Shown here: positions 19,897 through 29,404 of the stretch, one piece after another | Layout of the letters: each line of letters begins with the position of its first letter | How positions within the stretch are numbered: position 1 is the stretch's first letter | Source of the DNA: Microbacterium phyllosphaerae | GTDB lineage: Bacteria; Actinomycetota; Actinomycetes; Actinomycetales; Microbacteriaceae | DNA length: 64,000 bases | Direction of reading: 5' to 3' | NCBI RefSeq assembly: GCF_017876435.1 | Contig: NZ_JAGIOA010000001.1 | Coordinates: 2,418,001 to 2,482,000, forward strand | Notes under the pieces: generated by a model | Databases searched by the model: none | Seen by the model: the letters and a program-made list of their open reading frames with translations, nothing else | Told to the model about the DNA's origin: nothing | Program-made: the position numbers and the translations under genes

Positions 19897-21197
19897 GCCA
19901 GGAGCTCCGAGACCACGGCACCGGCGTCGACGGTGAGGACGCCACCGTGCACCGTGTACTCGACGCGTCCGGGCAGGTCGCGTCCGAGGTAGGGCGAGTT
20001 CACGCTGCGGCCGTGCAGGTCGGCCTCGGTGAAGACCCCTGCGACCGACGCGTCGTAGAGCGCGATCTGCGCCGGCGCACCGACCTCGAGCGCGGTGCCG
20101 TGCCCCGACAGGCGACCGATCCGTGCCGGTGCGGCGCTCATCACGCGAGCCACGTCCTCCCAGCCGATCAGGCCGGTCTGCACCATCGACTGGTGCACGA
20201 CGCGCAGTGCGCTCTCGAGCCCGACCATTCCGTTCGCGGCGGCCTGCCACTCGCACGCCTTGTGCTCGCTCGGGTGCGGGGCGTGGTCGGTGGCGACGAT
20301 GTCGATCGTGCCGTCGGCGAGGCCCTCGCGTACGGCGAGCACATCCTCTTCGCGGCGGAGCGGCGGGTTGACCTTGTACCGGGCGTCGTAGCCGCGCACC
20401 AGCTCGTCGGTCAGCAGCAGGTGGTGAGGGGTCACCTCGGCGGTGACGTTGATGCCCCGCTTCTTGGCCCAGCGGATGATGTCGACCGAGCCGGCCGTCG
20501 AGAGATGGCAGACGTGCAGACGCGAGCCCACGTGCTCGGCGAGGAGCACATCACGGGCGATGATCGACTCCTCCGCGACCGCCGGCCACCCGGCGAGTCC
20601 GAGCTCGGCCGAGACGGTGCCCTCGTTCATCTGGGCGCCCTCGGTGAGCCGCGGGTCCTGCGCATGCTGTGCGATGACCCCGTCGAACGACTTCACGTAC
20701 TCGAGCGCACGGCGCATGATCAGCGGATCGAAGACGCAGAAGCCGTCGTCGCTGAAGACGCGCACCTGGGCGCGCGACGTCGCCATCGCGCCCAGCTCGG
20801 CGAGGCGCTCGCCCTTCTGACCGACCGTGACGGCGCCGATCGGCTGGACCGTGGCGTAGCCTGCGGCCTCACCCAGCGCGAGCTCCTGCTCGACCACACC
20901 GGCTGTGTCGGCGACCGGGGAGGTGTTCGGCATGGCGAAGACGGCCGTGAAACCACCGGCCGCTGCCGCACGGGTGCCGGTGAGGATCGTCTCGGAGGCC
21001 TCGTAGCCCGGTTCGCGAAGATGGGTGTGCAGATCGACGAGACCGGGAAGTGCGACGAGGCCCGCCGCGTCGATGACACGGGCCCCCGTGCGGGAGAGAC
21101 CGGTTCCGATCTCGGCGATCACCCCGTTCTCCACGATGATGTCGGCGCTCTCCGCACCGAGAAGCTGTGCGCCGGTGATGACGAGGGTCTCGCTCAC
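19893..21197 (-). CDS. pyrC: Dihydroorotase
   Basis: A 434-residue amidohydrolase that closes carbamoyl-aspartate to dihydroorotate. The class I pattern is seen: metal ligands in [12 protein letters not shown], the later histidines in [12 protein letters not shown], and [10 protein letters not shown] with the catalytic aspartate. The GTG start at 21197 overlaps the pyrB stop by 4 nt. Its place right after pyrB fits the aspartate transcarbamoylase-dihydroorotase sequence of the pathway. Confidence 0.98.
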   Translation of the reverse strand: MSETLVITGAQLLGAESADIIVENGVIAEIGTGLSRTGARVIDAAGLVALPGLVDLHTHLREPGYEASETILTGTRAAAAGGFTAVFAMPNTSPVADTAGVVEQELALGEAAGYATVQPIGAVTVGQKGERLAELGAMATSRAQVRVFSDDGFCVFDPLIMRRALEYVKSFDGVIAQHAQDPRLTEGAQMNEGTVSAELGLAGWPAVAEESIIARDVLLAEHVGSRLHVCHLSTAGSVDIIRWAKKRGINVTAEVTPHHLLLTDELVRGYDARYKVNPPLRREEDVLAVREGLADGTIDIVATDHAPHPSEHKACEWQAAANGMVGLESALRVVHQSMVQTGLIGWEDVARVMSAAPARIGRLSGHGTALEVGAPAQIALYDASVAGVFTEADLHGRSVNSPYLGRDLPGRVEYTVHGGVLTVDAGAVVSELLA

Positions 21198-22159
21198 TGG
21201 TCTCCCCCTCGTTCGTCGTCTCGTTCCCCTGCAAGAAGCAGGTACAGCACTGCCATCCGGATGGACACTCCGTTCGTCACCTGTTCCAGCACGGTGGAGC
21301 GCGGGGAATCGGCGGCTTCGGAGGAGATCTCCAGACCCCGGTTCATGGGTCCGGGGTGCATCACAATGCTACCGTCCGGAAGACCGGCGACTCGCAGTGC
21401 GTCAAGACCCCATCGTCTGGAATACTCCCGCTCAGTCGGGAAATACGCGGCGTTCATCCTCTCGAGCTGGATGCGCAGCATCATCACCGCATCCGGGCCT
21501 TCCGCCAGCGCCTGATCGAGGTCGTAGACGACCCTCGCCGGCCAGAGCGAGACGTTCTGCGGCACCAGCGTCGGCGGTGACACCAGCGTGACCTCGGCAC
21601 CGAGCGTCGAGAGCAGCCAGACGTTGGAGCGCGCGACGCGTGAGTGCAGCACGTCGCCGACGATGACGACCCTGATGCCGGCGAGGTCGCGACCGCGGCT
21701 GTCGGCACCGAAGCGTCGCTTGCGGATCGTGAAGGCGTCGAGGAGCGCCTGCGTCGGATGCTCGTGCGTACCGTCGCCCGCGTTGACGACGCCCGCCGAG
21801 ATCCAGCCGCTCGTCGCGAGAGTCTGAGGAGCGCCGGAGGCGGGGTGCCGGATGACGACCGCATCCGCGCCCATCGCCTGCAGCGTCTGGGCGGTGTCCT
21901 TCAGACTCTCGCCTTTCGAGACGCTGGAGCCCTTCGCTGCGAAGTTGATGACGTCGGCCGAGAGACGCTTCGCCGCAGCCTCGAACGAGATGCGGGTGCG
22001 CGTCGAGTCCTCGAAGAAGAGGTTGACGACGGTCTTGCCTCGGAGCGTCGGGAGCTTCTTGACCTCGCGCGACTGCGTGTCGGACATGTCCTCGGCGACG
22101 TCGAGGATCCGCAGAGCGGTCTCGCGGTCGAGGGTGCGGGTGTCGAGGAGATGTCTCAT
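21194..22159 (-). CDS. pyrB: Aspartate carbamoyltransferase catalytic subunit
   Basis: A 321-residue transcarbamoylase joining carbamoyl phosphate and aspartate. The carbamoyl-phosphate site [13 protein letters not shown] and the [10 protein letters not shown] motif are intact. No pyrI regulatory subunit is next to it, so control is expected through PyrR. Its start overlaps the pyrR stop by 4 nt. Confidence 0.98.
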   Translation of the reverse strand: MRHLLDTRTLDRETALRILDVAEDMSDTQSREVKKLPTLRGKTVVNLFFEDSTRTRISFEAAAKRLSADVINFAAKGSSVSKGESLKDTAQTLQAMGADAVVIRHPASGAPQTLATSGWISAGVVNAGDGTHEHPTQALLDAFTIRKRRFGADSRGRDLAGIRVVIVGDVLHSRVARSNVWLLSTLGAEVTLVSPPTLVPQNVSLWPARVVYDLDQALAEGPDAVMMLRIQLERMNAAYFPTEREYSRRWGLDALRVAGLPDGSIVMHPGPMNRGLEISSEAADSPRSTVLEQVTNGVSIRMAVLYLLLAGERDDERGGDQ

Positions 22160-22686
22160 GCTTCGATCGTCACCTCTTCGGAGCCGTCGTCTTCGGTGAG
22201 GCGCACGTTGACACGCTCCTGTCGGGACGAAGGGATGTTCTTGCCGACGAAGTCGGGGCGGATCGGCAGCTCGCGGTGACCGCGGTCGACGAGGATCGCC
22301 AGGCGGACCACAGCCGGGCGGCCGATCGACTGCAGTGCGTCGAGAGCGGCACGGATGCTGCGTCCCGAGAAGAGCACGTCGTCGACCAGGACCACGGTGC
22401 GTCCGTCGATGCCGCCGACCGGGATGTCCGTCGGACGCGGCGACCGGGTCGGGTGCTTCGCGAGATCGTCACGGAACATCGTGACGTCGAGCGCTCCCAC
22501 CGGCACCGCGGTCTGTGCGATCTCGCCGATGACACTGGCGAGGCGACGGGCGAGAGTGACGCCGCGGGTCGGAATGCCCAGCAGGACGAGGTTCTCCGCC
22601 CCTCGGTTCGACTCGAGGATCTCGTGTGCGATGCGGGTCAGAGCCCGCGAGATATCGGCTTCGTGCAGAACGGTGCGTGCACTCAT
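22156..22686 (-). CDS. pyrR: Bifunctional pyr operon regulator / uracil phosphoribosyltransferase
   Basis: PyrR binds a leader RNA hairpin when UMP is high and lowers pyr expression; it also has weak UPRTase activity. The 176-residue protein has the PRPP-binding loop [18 protein letters not shown]. The ATG at 22686 follows GAAGGGAG (about 8 bases upstream), which decides it over the upstream in-frame start at 22710. It is the first gene of the pyr run, and a PyrR-type RNA loop lies just before its ribosome binding site, pointing to autoregulation. Confidence 0.97.
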   Translation of the reverse strand: MSARTVLHEADISRALTRIAHEILESNRGAENLVLLGIPTRGVTLARRLASVIGEIAQTAVPVGALDVTMFRDDLAKHPTRSPRPTDIPVGGIDGRTVVLVDDVLFSGRSIRAALDALQSIGRPAVVRLAILVDRGHRELPIRPDFVGKNIPSSRQERVNVRLTEDDGSEEVTIEA

Positions 22687-22701
22687 CAGCCGCTCCCTTC
22701 T

Positions 22702-22717
22702 CCGCCTCACAGGACGG
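22702..22717 (-). promoter_or_regulatory. Candidate PyrR-binding RNA hairpin in the pyr leader
   Basis: The minus strand reads CCGTCCTGTGAGGCGG. CCG/CGG and CC/GG can pair with one bulged T, presenting CTGTGAG, an exact match to the CNGNGAG loop recognised by PyrR in other bacteria. It ends only a few bases before the GAAGGGAG ribosome binding site of pyrR, so bound PyrR would block translation, as reported for Mycobacterium smegmatis; no terminator/antiterminator pair was seen. Confidence 0.65.
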
Positions 22718-22741
22718 TGTTAAAGGTTGCTTGATTCGTCC

Positions 22742-22747
22742 AGTCTA
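22742..22747 (-). promoter_or_regulatory. Candidate -10 element for the pyr operon
   Basis: TAGACT on the minus strand fits the TANNNT pattern and would give a leader of about 50 nt containing the PyrR loop. It lies just outside the stop of the upstream hypothetical gene. No clear -35 was found. Confidence 0.4.
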
Positions 22748-22755
22748 GCGCGTGG

Positions 22756-23340
22756 TCATCGCCAGCCGAGAACGTCGCGGACGACCGCCTGCGAGAACGG
22801 AGCGCCGTCATTCGGCACCCCACGCAGGAACTCGTGCGAGACCATGGCGCCTTCGGCGCCGGCAGCCGCGGTGATGCCCTCGAGCGCCACGCGGAGCCGC
22901 GGGCCTGCGGCCCATGCGTACTCCGCGTCTCCCCGGAGGGAGATGTGGGGGAATACGACGAGTTCGGCGACCCTTGACGCGACGTGACGAGCTGCCACCA
23001 CCACGAGCGTGGGTGGGATCGAATGCTGCAGCGCACGCGGAAGCGGGAAAGGAAGGTCGTCGGTCAGGATCCCCCGCCAGAATCCGCGACGAGAGCGCTT
23101 CTCATCGCCGATCTCGAGTGTGGTCGACGTCCAGTCCGATCCCTGGGCGCGAAGCGTCGACTCGAAACCGTCCTCGCGCGGCTCGAATCCCTGCTCCTGC
23201 AGGAACTCCGCGGCGATGCGCACCAGTCTGGGAGCGTCGGATCGCACGACCCACCTGGCGCCCCGGAACGGTCCGTCGAACTGCAGACGCGAGGTCCGAG
23301 CATCCCGGCCCGAGCCCTGCGGATGCGAGGCGCCACGCAC
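22756..23340 (-). CDS. Hypothetical protein, about 194 residues
   Basis: I do not recognise a family. The GTG at 23340 starts one base after the stop of the MBL/Rieske gene, so the two are likely co-translated. The protein is soluble with mixed alpha/beta composition: RWVVRSDAPRLVRIAAEFLQEQGF looks like an alpha/beta start, DEKRSRRGFWRG is a basic patch, and PTLVVVAARHVASRVAELVVFPHIS is a hydrophobic core strand-helix. No membrane segment or catalytic motif is evident. Codon bias matches its neighbours, so it is probably a real gene. It precedes pyrR but the pyr -10 lies at its end. Confidence 0.65.
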   Translation of the reverse strand: MRGASHPQGSGRDARTSRLQFDGPFRGARWVVRSDAPRLVRIAAEFLQEQGFEPREDGFESTLRAQGSDWTSTTLEIGDEKRSRRGFWRGILTDDLPFPLPRALQHSIPPTLVVVAARHVASRVAELVVFPHISLRGDAEYAWAAGPRLRVALEGITAAAGAEGAMVSHEFLRGVPNDGAPFSQAVVRDVLGWR

Positions 23341-23341
23341 G

Positions 23342-24919
23342 TCAGCTGGCCTCGCTGAGCACCGCGTCGGTGACGTCGTCGATCTTGGTCGAGCGAATGG
23401 GGTGACCGCTGGTCGACAGGCATCGTCCGGTCTTGAGGTCCCACTTCCAGTCGTGCATGCTGCACGTCAGGATGCCGTCCTCGTCGACCTTCCCGGTCTT
23501 GGTGAGGTCGGCGCGCAGATGCGGGCAGCGTCGCTGAACGACCCAGTCGCCGACTTCGGCATCCTCGGTCTGGTCGGTCTGCTCCTGGTACCAGTTCTCG
23601 ACGTACTCGATGCGATCGACCGAGAGGCACTTGAGGAACGTCGTGAGGAACTCGTTGAACTTGCCGCTGCGTCCGACCTGGAACTGCATCGACAGGAAGA
23701 TCGAGTTCGACCAGTCGATCTCGTGGTCGCGGATGTTCGTCGAGACGAGATCGGCGGGGATCGTGTACCAGTAGATGCACTCCTCCCCGCCGTACTCGCG
23801 CACCTTGGCGCGGGGGAAGTCGACGACCATGTCGAGGTCGCCGATCTTGAACCGGACGCACCCGCCGACACCGAGGCGGATGGTGCGCGACTTCTTCAGC
23901 AGCGGCTCCCACCAGCCCTTGAGCGCCTCGAGGATCTCCGCCGCCGGAAGGACCTCCGCGCGGGAAGCCTCCTCGTCGCGGATCTCCTGCTGACGCGACG
24001 AGCGCTGCTCCTCGAGGTAGTCCCACTTCTCGTCGAAGATGTGGGCGAGTTCCGCCTCGGTGTAGAGCGACTGCTCGGTGGCGACGTCTCCCCCGTCGAC
24101 CGTGACGACCGTGCCGGGGACGAACAGGTGGCCGTCGTACTGCGGCGACTGCCCTTTCATGTGCGCGAGGAACTGCTTCTGGTCGGTGAAGATCGACTCG
24201 CCGTTGCGGCCGATCCCGTTGAAGTCGAAGAGGTCGTCGCGCAGGAACATGGGCGGTCCTGCCATCGGGAAGACGTGCGGGGCGTCCACCTTGTCGATGT
24301 AGTACATCGCCCGCTTGTTCTGAGCATCGCGCTTGAGCTTCGCGAAGTTCTGCTTCGCGTCCATGGGCAGGTCGTAGACCATGGGCCACCAGATGGCCCC
24401 GGAGACCTGCGTGAAGTACGCGTCGGGCTTGCCGAAGTGCAGCAGGGTGTCGAGATCGAGAGGATGCGAATCGTTCTGGTTGAGGATCGACGCGGTGCCG
24501 TCGTCGACGCTCAGCGACGAGTCGCCGATCGGACCGTCGCTCGGGGCGCGGAGCGGCGTGATCATGATCTTCAGATCACCGCGTTCGATGATCTCCCCTG
24601 CGGGTGCGTAGGTGATGTTCGTGTAGCCGAGCGCCCGGATGTCCTGCTCGAGGTCGTCGATCGGGTACTCGGGCAGCAGCACCTCGATGTCCTTGCGGAT
24701 GTAGCGCTCGAGCAGCTTCGGGTCGAAGTGGTCACGGTGCCGGTGCGAGATGTAGAGGAAGTCAGCCTCACGACCGAATCGCTCCCAGTCGAGCCCTCGG
24801 TTGTCGGGGAACGGGAACCAGGAGCCGAAGAACGAGGGTCCGAGGACGGGGTCGCAGATGATGTTCCCGCCGACCGTCTCGATGAACATCCCGGCGTGGC
24901 CGAGTCCCGTGATCCGCAT
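23342..24919 (-). CDS. MBL-fold hydrolase with C-terminal Rieske [2Fe-2S] domain
   Basis: A 525-residue protein with an N-terminal metallo-beta-lactamase fold (UlaG/CMAH-like: GLGHAGMFIE, then SHRHRDHFD with His59, His61, Asp63, His64) and a C-terminal Rieske domain near residues 464-489 (CPHL ... CSMHDWKWD, the two Cys-x-His / Cys-x2-His ligand pairs). The same two modules occur in CMP-Neu5Ac hydroxylase, but there the Rieske domain comes first. An oxidoreductase or oxygenase role is inferred; the substrate is unknown. AGGAGG precedes the ATG, and a TAGAAT -10 candidate lies about 26 bases upstream. The hypothetical gene downstream is probably co-translated. Confidence 0.85.
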   Translation of the reverse strand: MRITGLGHAGMFIETVGGNIICDPVLGPSFFGSWFPFPDNRGLDWERFGREADFLYISHRHRDHFDPKLLERYIRKDIEVLLPEYPIDDLEQDIRALGYTNITYAPAGEIIERGDLKIMITPLRAPSDGPIGDSSLSVDDGTASILNQNDSHPLDLDTLLHFGKPDAYFTQVSGAIWWPMVYDLPMDAKQNFAKLKRDAQNKRAMYYIDKVDAPHVFPMAGPPMFLRDDLFDFNGIGRNGESIFTDQKQFLAHMKGQSPQYDGHLFVPGTVVTVDGGDVATEQSLYTEAELAHIFDEKWDYLEEQRSSRQQEIRDEEASRAEVLPAAEILEALKGWWEPLLKKSRTIRLGVGGCVRFKIGDLDMVVDFPRAKVREYGGEECIYWYTIPADLVSTNIRDHEIDWSNSIFLSMQFQVGRSGKFNEFLTTFLKCLSVDRIEYVENWYQEQTDQTEDAEVGDWVVQRRCPHLRADLTKTGKVDEDGILTCSMHDWKWDLKTGRCLSTSGHPIRSTKIDDVTDAVLSEAS

Positions 24920-24945
24920 GCAATCCTCCTGAAGTGAACCGTTCG

Positions 24946-24951
24946 ATTCTA
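24946..24951 (-). promoter_or_regulatory. Candidate -10 element for the MBL/Rieske gene
   Basis: TAGAAT on the minus strand, 26 bases before the ATG, would give a short leader holding the AGGAGG ribosome binding site. It lies in the 75-bp gap after the SNF2 gene. No convincing -35. Confidence 0.45.
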
Positions 24952-24994
24952 CCGATGGGCCCCTGAGCGAACCCGATGACCGGGCCGGAAGTAA

Positions 24995-27900
24995 TCAGCT
25001 CTCCTCGAAGAGCCCCTTGATGTCGTCGGCCGTGATCGACTGCGCGAACAGCTCGTCGTCGTCCATGACGGCGGTGAACAGGCGCGCCTTGCGCTGCTGC
25101 AGCTGAAGGACCTTCTCTTCGATCGTCCCGGTCGAGATCATCCGGTAGACGAACACCTGACTCGTCTGGCCGATGCGGTGTGTGCGGTCGATCGCCTGCT
25201 CCTCCGCCGCGGGGTTCCACCACGGATCGAGCAGGAAGACGTAGTCGGCCTCTGTGAGAGTCAGACCGAAGCCTCCCGCCTTCAGGCTGATCAGGAAGAC
25301 CGGCTGCTCCCCCGCCTTGAACGCGTCGATGACCTGCTCGCGGTGTCTCGTCGAGCCGTCGAGATGGGCGTACGGGATGCCGGCCGCTTCGAGGCGGGCA
25401 GCGGCGAGGTCGAGGAACGACGTGAACTGGCTGAAGACGAGGGCACGGTGCCCCTCGGCCTGCAACTCGATCACCCTCTCGAGCAGGGTGTCGAGCTTGC
25501 TGGACCCGATCTCCGCATCCGCCTCGTCGACCAGGCCGGGCGCGAGGCTCAGCATCCTCAGCAGAGTCAGCGAGCGGAAGACGATGAACCTGTTGCGGTC
25601 GAGATCGTCGAGCAGCCCCAGCACCTTCTGACGCTCTCGCTGGAGCACCACGTCGTAGAGGGCTCGATGCTCGGGACTCAGCTCGACCTCGAGCAGCTGC
25701 TCCTGCTTCGCCGGCAGGTCGGAGGCGACGAGCTCCTTCGTGCGTCGCAGCATCAGGGGCCGAACGCGGCGACGGAGCTGGGCCAGACGCCGGGCGCGGT
25801 ACTCGCCGCCCTCCTCGTTCTCGGGGACCTTGCCCTTCTCGATGGGCTGGATGTATCGGTCTCGGAACTTGCGCGCCGACGGGAACAGGCCGGGAGCCGC
25901 CAGGGACAGGAGCGACCAGAGCTCCGACAGGCTGTTCTCCATCGGCGTTCCGGTCACCGCGTAGGTCACGTCGGATCGGAACGTCGCGATGGCCCGGTGC
26001 AGTCGCGTCTTCGGGTTCTTGACGAACTGGGCCTCGTCGAGGATCAGACCGGCCCACTCGACCGTGCGGAACTCCTCTTCGTCGAGTCGGGCGACGGTGT
26101 AGGAGCTCACCACGAGGTCGGCCGACTCTGCAGCGGTGCGGAGAGCATCCGCGCGCCTGCCGCTGGTGCTGTCGACGATCGACACCCGCAGTCCCGGAGT
26201 GAACCTCGCCGCCTCCGACCGCCACGTGCTCAGCACCGACGTGGGAGCGAGCACCAGGAACGGCCGGGTCTCGCCCTGATCCTTCGCATGTTGGAGGAAG
26301 GTCAGCAGCTGCAGCGTCTTGCCGAGACCCATGTCGTCGGCGAGGATGCCGCCCATCCTGTGGCGCCACAGGAAGGCGAGCCAGTCGAACCCGGTCTTCT
26401 GATACGGCCGAAGCTCGGCCTGCACTCCCGCGGGCACGGGTGTCTCGGGAACGCCGGTGGCCTGACGGAGCCCCTCGGCCGTGGCTCGCCAGTTGACCGC
26501 GGGCTCCGCCTCGTCGGCGAGGTCTTCGAACTCCTCCCAGAGGTCGGTCTGATAGCGGCTGATCCGGGGGCCGGTCTCCCATTCCTGCAGCTCACCCGCC
26601 TCTTCGATCAGATCGCGGAGGCGGTCCAGAGCCGGGTGGTTGAGCGAGAAGTACCCGCCGTCGGAGAGCAGGAGCTTCTTGCGTCCCTTGCTCAGCGCGG
26701 TGAACAGCGGACCGAACGGGATCCTTCGCCCGTCGATCGTCACGAGGATGCCGAGATCGAACCAGTCCGAGTCGGTCGTCTCGACGGTCGTGACCTTCAC
26801 CTCGGGAACGCCGGTCAGCTCGCGGTACTCCTTGGGTGCGCCGATCGACTCGACGGTCACGCCCACCGCCTCGAGGGCGGGGACGCCCTCGGCGACGAAC
26901 GCCGCGGCATCGATGTCGTGGAACGAACCACCCGGCCGGAAGTTCGTCGCCCGGAACTCCTGCCAGGCCTCCTCGATCCGTGCCCGGGTCGTCGCCTCTG
27001 CCGAGGCGTCGCGCACTGCGGCGTCGTTCCAGGCGAACGGCACGCGTCCGAATCGGCCGTATGACCACTCGAACGAGTAGCTCACCACGTCTCCGCGTTC
27101 GTACGTGATCGTCAGAACGGGCGTCGGATCGGGCACCTCCGGCAGTGAGACGGCACCGACCGCGCGGACCACACTCCGCCGCGCGAGCAGCGGATAGGCG
27201 TCGGAGATGAACGCCTGCTCATCGGATGCCGGGACGACGATGGGTTCGGGGGCGGCCAGCAGCGCGCGGATCTGCTCGCTCAGGGGTGCCTCTGCGAGCA
27301 CGATCTCGATCCGCGCCCCGATCAGAGCTGCCGAATACAGGCCGGTACGACCGATCGGATGTGCCGCGGATGCGGGCACGGTGGCATCCTCGATCTGGAC
27401 TTCGGCGGCGACGGACAGCGAACCGTCCTCGACCCGCGCGATGCGCGCCGACACCTCGGCTGAAGTGGCGAGGCGCACGGACGCGTTCTTCTGACTCGCG
27501 ACGAGAGGTATGCCGAGCTCCGCTCCCGTGCGGAGCTGGCCCCACAGCAGGGGGGACTCGACCTGATCGAGCACCAGCCAGTCGCCCGCGTTGCCGGAGA
27601 GCAGTGAATCGCGGGAGATGCTCAGCAGATCGCCGAACCAGCGGTTCTGCATGCGCCCGAACTGGGCCGCATCCCGACGCACGGCATCCCAGCCCGCACC
27701 GCCCTGGATCCACGACCCCGTCTGGGCGCTGCGCATGAGAGGACGGATCGCGAGCAGCAGCTCGCCGCCCGGCCGGGCGAGATCACGCGCGGTCGCCGCG
27801 CGCACCGGACGCGGACCCCAGTGGTTCTCCGACCGGGACTCCCGGTGACGCAGCTCGACGCCGAGCGCCAGCGGCTGCGGATGCCGCGAGACGGCCGGAT

Positions 27901-28297
27901 CGAGCAGGCTGCGCCAGGAGGGAGCCGATTCCGGCGCGCGAGTCGTCGCCGGAGGAGGAGCCGCCTCCGCGGGCCGCTTCAGCGCGGCGGCCTGCTCGGT
28001 GTACTCGTGCACGTTGGAGGCGAGCAGCGTCGCGACGACGTGCTTGCATCCGCTGCGCACCGGGCATGAGCAGCGGGTCGTGCGGACCCGACGAGTACCG
28101 TTCGACGACACGAAGCCGACCTCGGTCTGGTACTGCGCATCGCCGCTGCCGCTGACGTGCCCTTCGAGCTCGAGGAGATCCTCGTGCCAGACCACATCGA
28201 GCACGTTCCCGGCGCGGAAGTAGGCGAGACCGCGCTGATATCCGCCCGCGTCCGTGATCTGCATGAGGTCGCGGAGGTCGACGTGCGGCGCGGGCAT
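24995..28297 (-). CDS. SNF2-family helicase-like ATPase with N-terminal SWIM zinc finger
   Basis: A 1100-residue DEAD/DEAH-type translocase. Residues about 72-85 form a SWIM zinc finger (CSCPVRSGCKH). The ATPase core occupies about residues 630-1090: Walker A DDMGLGKTLQL near 655, DEAQ box (LILDEAQ) near 755, and the C-terminal helicase half with FSQFTSFLDL and SLKAGGFGLTLTEADYV. The central region (about 100-600) is family-specific. Such proteins (RapA/HepA-like) move on DNA or remodel nucleoprotein; the exact target is unknown. No REase domain is attached and no methyltransferase or other helicase partner is adjacent, so a defence role is not supported. Confidence 0.93.
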   Translation of the reverse strand: MPAPHVDLRDLMQITDAGGYQRGLAYFRAGNVLDVVWHEDLLELEGHVSGSGDAQYQTEVGFVSSNGTRRVRTTRCSCPVRSGCKHVVATLLASNVHEYTEQAAALKRPAEAAPPPATTRAPESAPSWRSLLDPAVSRHPQPLALGVELRHRESRSENHWGPRPVRAATARDLARPGGELLLAIRPLMRSAQTGSWIQGGAGWDAVRRDAAQFGRMQNRWFGDLLSISRDSLLSGNAGDWLVLDQVESPLLWGQLRTGAELGIPLVASQKNASVRLATSAEVSARIARVEDGSLSVAAEVQIEDATVPASAAHPIGRTGLYSAALIGARIEIVLAEAPLSEQIRALLAAPEPIVVPASDEQAFISDAYPLLARRSVVRAVGAVSLPEVPDPTPVLTITYERGDVVSYSFEWSYGRFGRVPFAWNDAAVRDASAEATTRARIEEAWQEFRATNFRPGGSFHDIDAAAFVAEGVPALEAVGVTVESIGAPKEYRELTGVPEVKVTTVETTDSDWFDLGILVTIDGRRIPFGPLFTALSKGRKKLLLSDGGYFSLNHPALDRLRDLIEEAGELQEWETGPRISRYQTDLWEEFEDLADEAEPAVNWRATAEGLRQATGVPETPVPAGVQAELRPYQKTGFDWLAFLWRHRMGGILADDMGLGKTLQLLTFLQHAKDQGETRPFLVLAPTSVLSTWRSEAARFTPGLRVSIVDSTSGRRADALRTAAESADLVVSSYTVARLDEEEFRTVEWAGLILDEAQFVKNPKTRLHRAIATFRSDVTYAVTGTPMENSLSELWSLLSLAAPGLFPSARKFRDRYIQPIEKGKVPENEEGGEYRARRLAQLRRRVRPLMLRRTKELVASDLPAKQEQLLEVELSPEHRALYDVVLQRERQKVLGLLDDLDRNRFIVFRSLTLLRMLSLAPGLVDEADAEIGSSKLDTLLERVIELQAEGHRALVFSQFTSFLDLAAARLEAAGIPYAHLDGSTRHREQVIDAFKAGEQPVFLISLKAGGFGLTLTEADYVFLLDPWWNPAAEEQAIDRTHRIGQTSQVFVYRMISTGTIEEKVLQLQQRKARLFTAVMDDDELFAQSITADDIKGLFEES

Positions 28298-28353
28298 GGT
28301 CCTATCCTTCCCGCGGCCCCGGACATCGAGGTCGCCGCGGTCTGTGGCCTCGC

Positions 28354-28764
28354 TCAGGCCGCGCGAGAGACGCGTGCGAGCACGCCGTGCACGAACGCAC
28401 CGGAGTCGTCGGTCGAGAACTCCTTGGCGAGCTCGACCGCCTCATCGATGGCGACGGCCGTCGGCACCTGGTCGTTGAAGAGGATCTCCCACACGCCGAT
28501 GCGCAGCAGCGCTCGATCGACGGCCGGCATCCGCTCGAGCTTCCAGTCACGGCTGTGCGTGGTGATCTGCTCGTCGATCTCGTCGCGGTGATCGATGATG
28601 CCGTCGACGACCTCGCGGGCGTACAGCCACGAGGCCTCACGTGCGGGCTCGCTCGCTGCGCGCTTGGCTTCCGCGGCCAGCGTCACCGAGACCTCGTCGC
28701 CACGGACGTCGGCCGAGAACAGGATGTCGAGTGCGCGCTTGCGCGCCTTCGTACGGGCGCTCAC
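28354..28764 (-). CDS. nusB: Transcription antitermination / rRNA maturation factor NusB
   Basis: A 136-residue all-helical RNA-binding protein that joins NusE (S10) in antitermination on rRNA operons. The start MSARTKARKRALDILFSADV and the central VDRALLRIGVWEILF with the late AVAIDEAVELAKEFS are the NusB signatures. It begins 3 bp after the efp stop, the common efp-nusB order, so the two are co-transcribed. Confidence 0.97.
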   Translation of the reverse strand: MSARTKARKRALDILFSADVRGDEVSVTLAAEAKRAASEPAREASWLYAREVVDGIIDHRDEIDEQITTHSRDWKLERMPAVDRALLRIGVWEILFNDQVPTAVAIDEAVELAKEFSTDDSGAFVHGVLARVSRAA

Positions 28765-28767
28765 GCC

Positions 28768-29328
28768 TTACTTCTCGCGGCCGAGGTAGTCGCCCGTGCG
28801 CGTGTCGACCTTGACCTTGGTGTTGGTCTCGACGAACAGCGGGACCTGGATCTCGTAGCCGGTCTCGAGCGTGGCGGGCTTCGTGCCCGCCGACGAACGG
28901 TCACCCTGCAGGCCGGGCTCGGTGTACGTGATCTCGAGGATCACGGAAGCCGGCAGGTCGATGTAGAGCGGGTTGCCGTTGTTGAGCGCGATCGTGACCT
29001 GCTGGTTCTCGAGCAGGAAGTTCTTCGCGTCGCCGACGGTCGCCGCGCTCACGGTGATCTGGTCGTAGTCGGTCTGGTCCATGAACACGTAGCCGTCACC
29101 GTCGGTGTACAGGTAGGTGTAGTCGCGACGGTCGACGTTCTCGATCTCGATCTTCGCTCCGGCGTTGAACGTCTTGTCGACGACCTTGCCGCTCATCACG
29201 TTCTTGAGCTTGGTGCGGACGAACGCGCCGCCCTTGCCGGGCTTGACGTGCTGGAACTCGACGACGCTCCAGAGCTGGCGCTCGATGCTGAGGACGACGC
29301 CGTTCTTGATGTCTGCGGTAGATGCCAT
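28768..29328 (-). CDS. efp: Elongation factor P
   Basis: EF-P relieves ribosome stalling at polyproline stretches. The 186-residue protein has three beta-barrel domains; the tip loop reads [10 protein letters not shown] with Lys at the usual modified position, and the C-terminal domain ends [12 protein letters not shown]. No EF-P modification enzyme gene is in the window; many actinobacteria keep the lysine unmodified. GGAAAG precedes the ATG. It has a likely promoter on the aroQ stop codon, giving a leader of about 64 nt. Confidence 0.98.
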   Translation of the reverse strand: MASTADIKNGVVLSIERQLWSVVEFQHVKPGKGGAFVRTKLKNVMSGKVVDKTFNAGAKIEIENVDRRDYTYLYTDGDGYVFMDQTDYDQITVSAATVGDAKNFLLENQQVTIALNNGNPLYIDLPASVILEITYTEPGLQGDRSSAGTKPATLETGYEIQVPLFVETNTKVKVDTRTGDYLGREK

Positions 29329-29398
29329 GCGCTGGACTTTCCGTTTCTAGAGTCTGGGGGCCGCTCGCGTCCCGGTGGACTGGGTGGGCCGACAGTCG

Positions 29399-29404
29399 AT
29401 TCTA
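29399..29404 (-). promoter_or_regulatory. Candidate -10 element for efp-nusB on the aroQ stop codon
   Basis: TAGAAT on the minus strand; its TAG is the stop codon of aroQ. The predicted start would leave a leader of about 64 nt before the efp ATG. No -35 was recognised. Confidence 0.42.

Noticed and set aside
24995..28297. SNF2 helicase as part of a defence island with the MBL/Rieske gene
   Set aside because: No nuclease, methyltransferase or phospholipase-type partner is present; both neighbours sit in a core metabolic context.
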